DNA of 42,668 bases from Candidatus Hadarchaeum yellowstonense (lineage in GTDB: Archaea > Hadarchaeota > Hadarchaeia > Hadarchaeales > Hadarchaeaceae). The stretch covers positions 1 to 42,668 of the forward strand of contig LQMQ01000047.1 in NCBI GenBank assembly GCA_001515205.2. The letters are read 5' to 3'. A model generated the notes under the pieces. The model was not told the DNA's origin. It ran no database searches and saw only the letters and a list, made by a program, of their open reading frames with translations. A program made the position numbers and the translations under genes. Positions within the stretch are counted from its first letter, which is position 1, and the number at the start of each line of letters is the position of its first letter. Below are positions 40,649-42,668 of this stretch, piece by piece.

Positions 40649-41704
40649 ATGAAAAAGATAAGGAAGTTGGAAATAGCAGCGCTTTGTGTTCTACTCATTG
40701 CCGGAATTCTGTTAATCGGCAGCAGCGCTAGAAATGAGGCAACTTCTACCGAGACCGAAACTCTATTTCCCTTGGATGCCCCGCAGCTTCCGTCAAGGGG
40801 GTTCTTTATGGGTGTTTTGCCCACCACCGCTCGGGGGCAGACGTTTGAAGAAGCCTATGCCCAGGCCGCCCGATATTCGGAATTTGTTCCGGTGTGGGGC
40901 AAGCCTACACCCTTCTATGACTTGGCCGCCGATTTAAGTGGAAGCTGGGGACAAAACTTCGTCCAACAACTCATTCGCGGAAATGGAATGTTTCCGATAA
41001 TTAACCTTTCTTTCATGAGTGCCGAATTAACCCTTGTCGCACCCCCGGAAATGAAAAATGCAACCCTAGATGATCCCGAATGGAGGGCGGCATACAAGCA
41101 AGCCGCACTCGACGTGGTGCGCTCTTCGCGCCCCCGCTACCTCTCGCTCGGAAATGAGGTTAATCGGTGGTATGAAAAATATGGAGAAGAGGGCCCCAAC
41201 GGTTTCCTGAACTACGTGAGCCTCTATGAGGAAATTTATGACGCTGTTAAACTGATCTCCCCGGAAACAAATGTTTTCTGCGTTTTTGCCAGAGAGATAG
41301 TTTCCCAAAACCGTGAAGCAAACCTGGAGATTCTTCATTTGTTTAACCCTGACAAAATGGATTTACTCGTTTTTACCAGCTACCCCTACGCCTTGGGAAA
41401 AAGGGATCCTTCAATGATCCCCGATGATTATTATTCCAGGGCCGCCGCTTACCTCCCGGGAAAACCTTTTGGCTTCAGTGAAATTGCTTGGGCGTCACTC
41501 GATGCCACTGGCGGGGAGCGGGCGCAGGCGGATTTCCTCGTCCAAGCAACCGGTCGCCTCACTCGCGAGAGAGGGATGGATTTACACCTGTTTGGCTGGC
41601 CCTGGCTCCATGATTTAAGCGAAGATGATGCCGTAGGCCTGATCAGAATTGATGGAACCGAAAAGCTGGGCTACGCGGTTTGGAAAAGCATATCTGGAAA
41701 GTAA
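40649..41704 (+). CDS. Exported glycoside-hydrolase-like protein (clan GH-A-type TIM barrel)
   Basis: 351 residues. An N-terminal signal or membrane anchor (residues about 9-24, ALCVLLIAGILLIGSS) is followed by a Ser/Thr-rich linker and a TIM-barrel-like domain. RYLSLGNEVNRWYEKYG has the 'NE' acid/base position (Glu170), and KPFGFSEIAWAS has the nucleophile-like Glu278 expected for clan GH-A enzymes. I cannot name the family. It would act outside the cell on a glycan. Its composition is more AT-rich than most neighbours (AAAAATG, GAAATTTATG), a possible sign of transfer. It probably has its own promoter. Confidence 0.7.
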   Translation: MKKIRKLEIAALCVLLIAGILLIGSSARNEATSTETETLFPLDAPQLPSRGFFMGVLPTTARGQTFEEAYAQAARYSEFVPVWGKPTPFYDLAADLSGSWGQNFVQQLIRGNGMFPIINLSFMSAELTLVAPPEMKNATLDDPEWRAAYKQAALDVVRSSRPRYLSLGNEVNRWYEKYGEEGPNGFLNYVSLYEEIYDAVKLISPETNVFCVFAREIVSQNREANLEILHLFNPDKMDLLVFTSYPYALGKRDPSMIPDDYYSRAAAYLPGKPFGFSEIAWASLDATGGERAQADFLVQATGRLTRERGMDLHLFGWPWLHDLSEDDAVGLIRIDGTEKLGYAVWKSISGK

Positions 41705-41911
41705 ATGATCGGTGTTCGAAACTCCGGTTGATTTGCCGCCTCGCCCCAGGGGCCTCGTGGTGGTTAATAAATGGTACCTTTTTAGATGGGCCAACCGCCG
41801 CCGGCTTTGGTTCTTGCTGGTGTTTGGCAATCAACGCCGAGTTAACCAGGGGATATCTTATGAAAATTTGCGGACGAAGACAAAAACAGGGGTTGATACC
41901 GAGCCATCGCT

Positions 41912-42668
41912 TTAATCAATTCCCAGCCGCCGGCACTGCTCGTCGACCATTTTCTGGATCTCATTTATTTCCTCTTCGGTGAGGTGCCTGAATCTCCCCT
42001 GGAGCTTCAGGTATTCGGCGACCGGCCTCCTCTTGGCGGGCTTGAAGGTGACGGTAGTTTTGCCCCCCTCATGTTCGTAGAGAATCCAGGCCCCGGTCAG
42101 CACGGCTAGGCGGGCGACCTCTATGGATTTGCTGCTGTCTATTCTCCATCCCGGGACGCAGGGGGCGTGAACGTGCACGTAGGTCGGCCCCCTGATTGCC
42201 GCTGCTTTTTTTACCTTTTTCACAAAGTCAAGAGGATAGGCGACCGAGGCCGTGGCGACGTAGGGGGCACCGTGGGCGATCATTATTGCCGGAATATCCT
42301 TCTTCGGTCGGTCCTCCCCTCGCCTAGCTTTACCCACCGGCGTTGTGGTGGTCCAGGCTCCAAAGGGTGTGGCACCGCTGCGCTGGATTCCCGTGTTCAT
42401 GTAGGCCTCGTTGTCATAGCAGATGTACAGCAGATCCTCCCAGCGCTCCACTGCTCCTGAAAGTGCCTGCAGTCCGATATCAGCGGTACCGCCGTCGCCA
42501 GCAATGGCCACCGATTTGATGTGTGTTTTTCCCAGAACCTTCAGTGCTCGGGAAACTCCCGAGGCCACGGCGGCGGCATTCTCAAAGGCGACGTGGATCC
42601 AGGGCACTCTCCAGGCGGTTTCAGGGTAAGGCGTCGTGGTCACTTCCATGCAGCCCGTGGCTTGGCTG
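41912..42668 (-). CDS. porB: Pyruvate:ferredoxin oxidoreductase beta subunit (5' partial)
   Basis: Thiamine-diphosphate subunit of the enzyme that oxidises pyruvate to acetyl-CoA with ferredoxin. The visible part is 252 residues and runs off the window edge; the ORF-track start at 42649 is internal because the frame continues as [13 protein letters not shown]. The ThDP motif is [21 protein letters not shown]...[16 protein letters not shown]. The conserved Cys-Pro region is [11 protein letters not shown]. The N-terminal cluster-binding cysteines would lie outside. Relatives also act on 2-ketoisovalerate (VorB), so the substrate is not fully certain; [13 protein letters not shown] favours PorB. 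Confidence 0.9.
   Translation of the reverse strand, partial: SQATGCMEVTTTPYPETAWRVPWIHVAFENAAAVASGVSRALKVLGKTHIKSVAIAGDGGTADIGLQALSGAVERWEDLLYICYDNEAYMNTGIQRSGATPFGAWTTTTPVGKARRGEDRPKKDIPAIMIAHGAPYVATASVAYPLDFVKKVKKAAAIRGPTYVHVHAPCVPGWRIDSSKSIEVARLAVLTGAWILYEHEGGKTTVTFKPAKRRPVAEYLKLQGRFRHLTEEEINEIQKMVDEQCRRLGID

Noticed and set aside
41712-41915. 67-residue plus-strand ORF between the glycosidase and porB
   Set aside because: No start signal, overlaps the porB end, basic and tryptophan-rich tail without known motif; could be a small membrane peptide but not supportable.
1-42668. CRISPR arrays, tRNA or rRNA genes, tandem repeats
   Set aside because: No regularly spaced direct repeats and no tRNA- or rRNA-like sequence were noticed on either strand.

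Overview
This 42.7 kb window is archaeal chromosomal DNA with a GC content that looks to be in the high fifties (estimated by eye). The archaeal markers are ABCE1/RLI, RadA, NMD3, archaeal-type ThrRS, LSm, SRP54, L21e, RpoF, DUF655, UPF0147, UPF0148, archaeal pantoate kinase and archaeal PPAT. Gene starts are preceded by GGTGA-type ribosome binding sites or by TATA boxes about 25-35 bases upstream. The mix of proA/proB, HypF, pyruvate:ferredoxin oxidoreductase and a full branched-chain amino acid set fits an anaerobic euryarchaeote-related lineage, possibly Hadarchaeota-like. That placement is inference and was not tested.

Layout. Positions 1-1850 hold an IS607-type element (serine recombinase TnpA cut by the window edge, then TnpB), followed by what looks like the tail of the gene it landed in. 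Positions 2056-8664 are a tight plus-strand cofactor and proline block: pncA, pncB, proB, proA, coaD-like PPAT, coaBC and pantoate kinase. Positions 8661-13317 hold a nitroreductase, small genes, ABCE1, a small winged-helix gene, LSm and radA. Positions 13461-18514 hold a ParB/SerK-like kinase gene overlapping an ApgM/proposed homoserine kinase gene, then an MFS transporter and thrS on the minus strand. Positions 18617-27326 hold NMD3 and ilvB-ilvN-ilvC, ilvD, leuC-leuD and a leuB-like dehydrogenase, giving all common branched-chain steps except leuA and the transaminase. Positions 27395-32384 hold ubiX, a zinc-ribbon M50 protease, tmk, an HD phosphohydrolase and a nucleotidyltransferase-cupin fusion. 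Positions 32455-37953 are an information-processing block: SRP54, L21e-rpoF-DUF655, UPF0147/UPF0148 and small regulators, ending with a CPBP protease and an ATP-cone/nuclease fusion. Positions 37960-42668 hold hypF, a GC-rich non-coding stretch, a secreted glycosidase-like gene and the 3' part of porB.

The items most worth a second look are: the GC-rich, foldable intergenic region at about 40368-40612, which may be a structured RNA; the roughly 80 bp imperfect palindrome between LSm and radA; the four-base overlapping pair of a SerK-like serine kinase and a proposed homoserine kinase; the TnpB whose third RuvC acidic residue seems replaced; the nucleotidyltransferase-cupin fusion; and the ATP-cone/PD-(D/E)XK fusion. 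No CRISPR array, tRNA or rRNA was seen. I did not find a clear multi-gene defence system.
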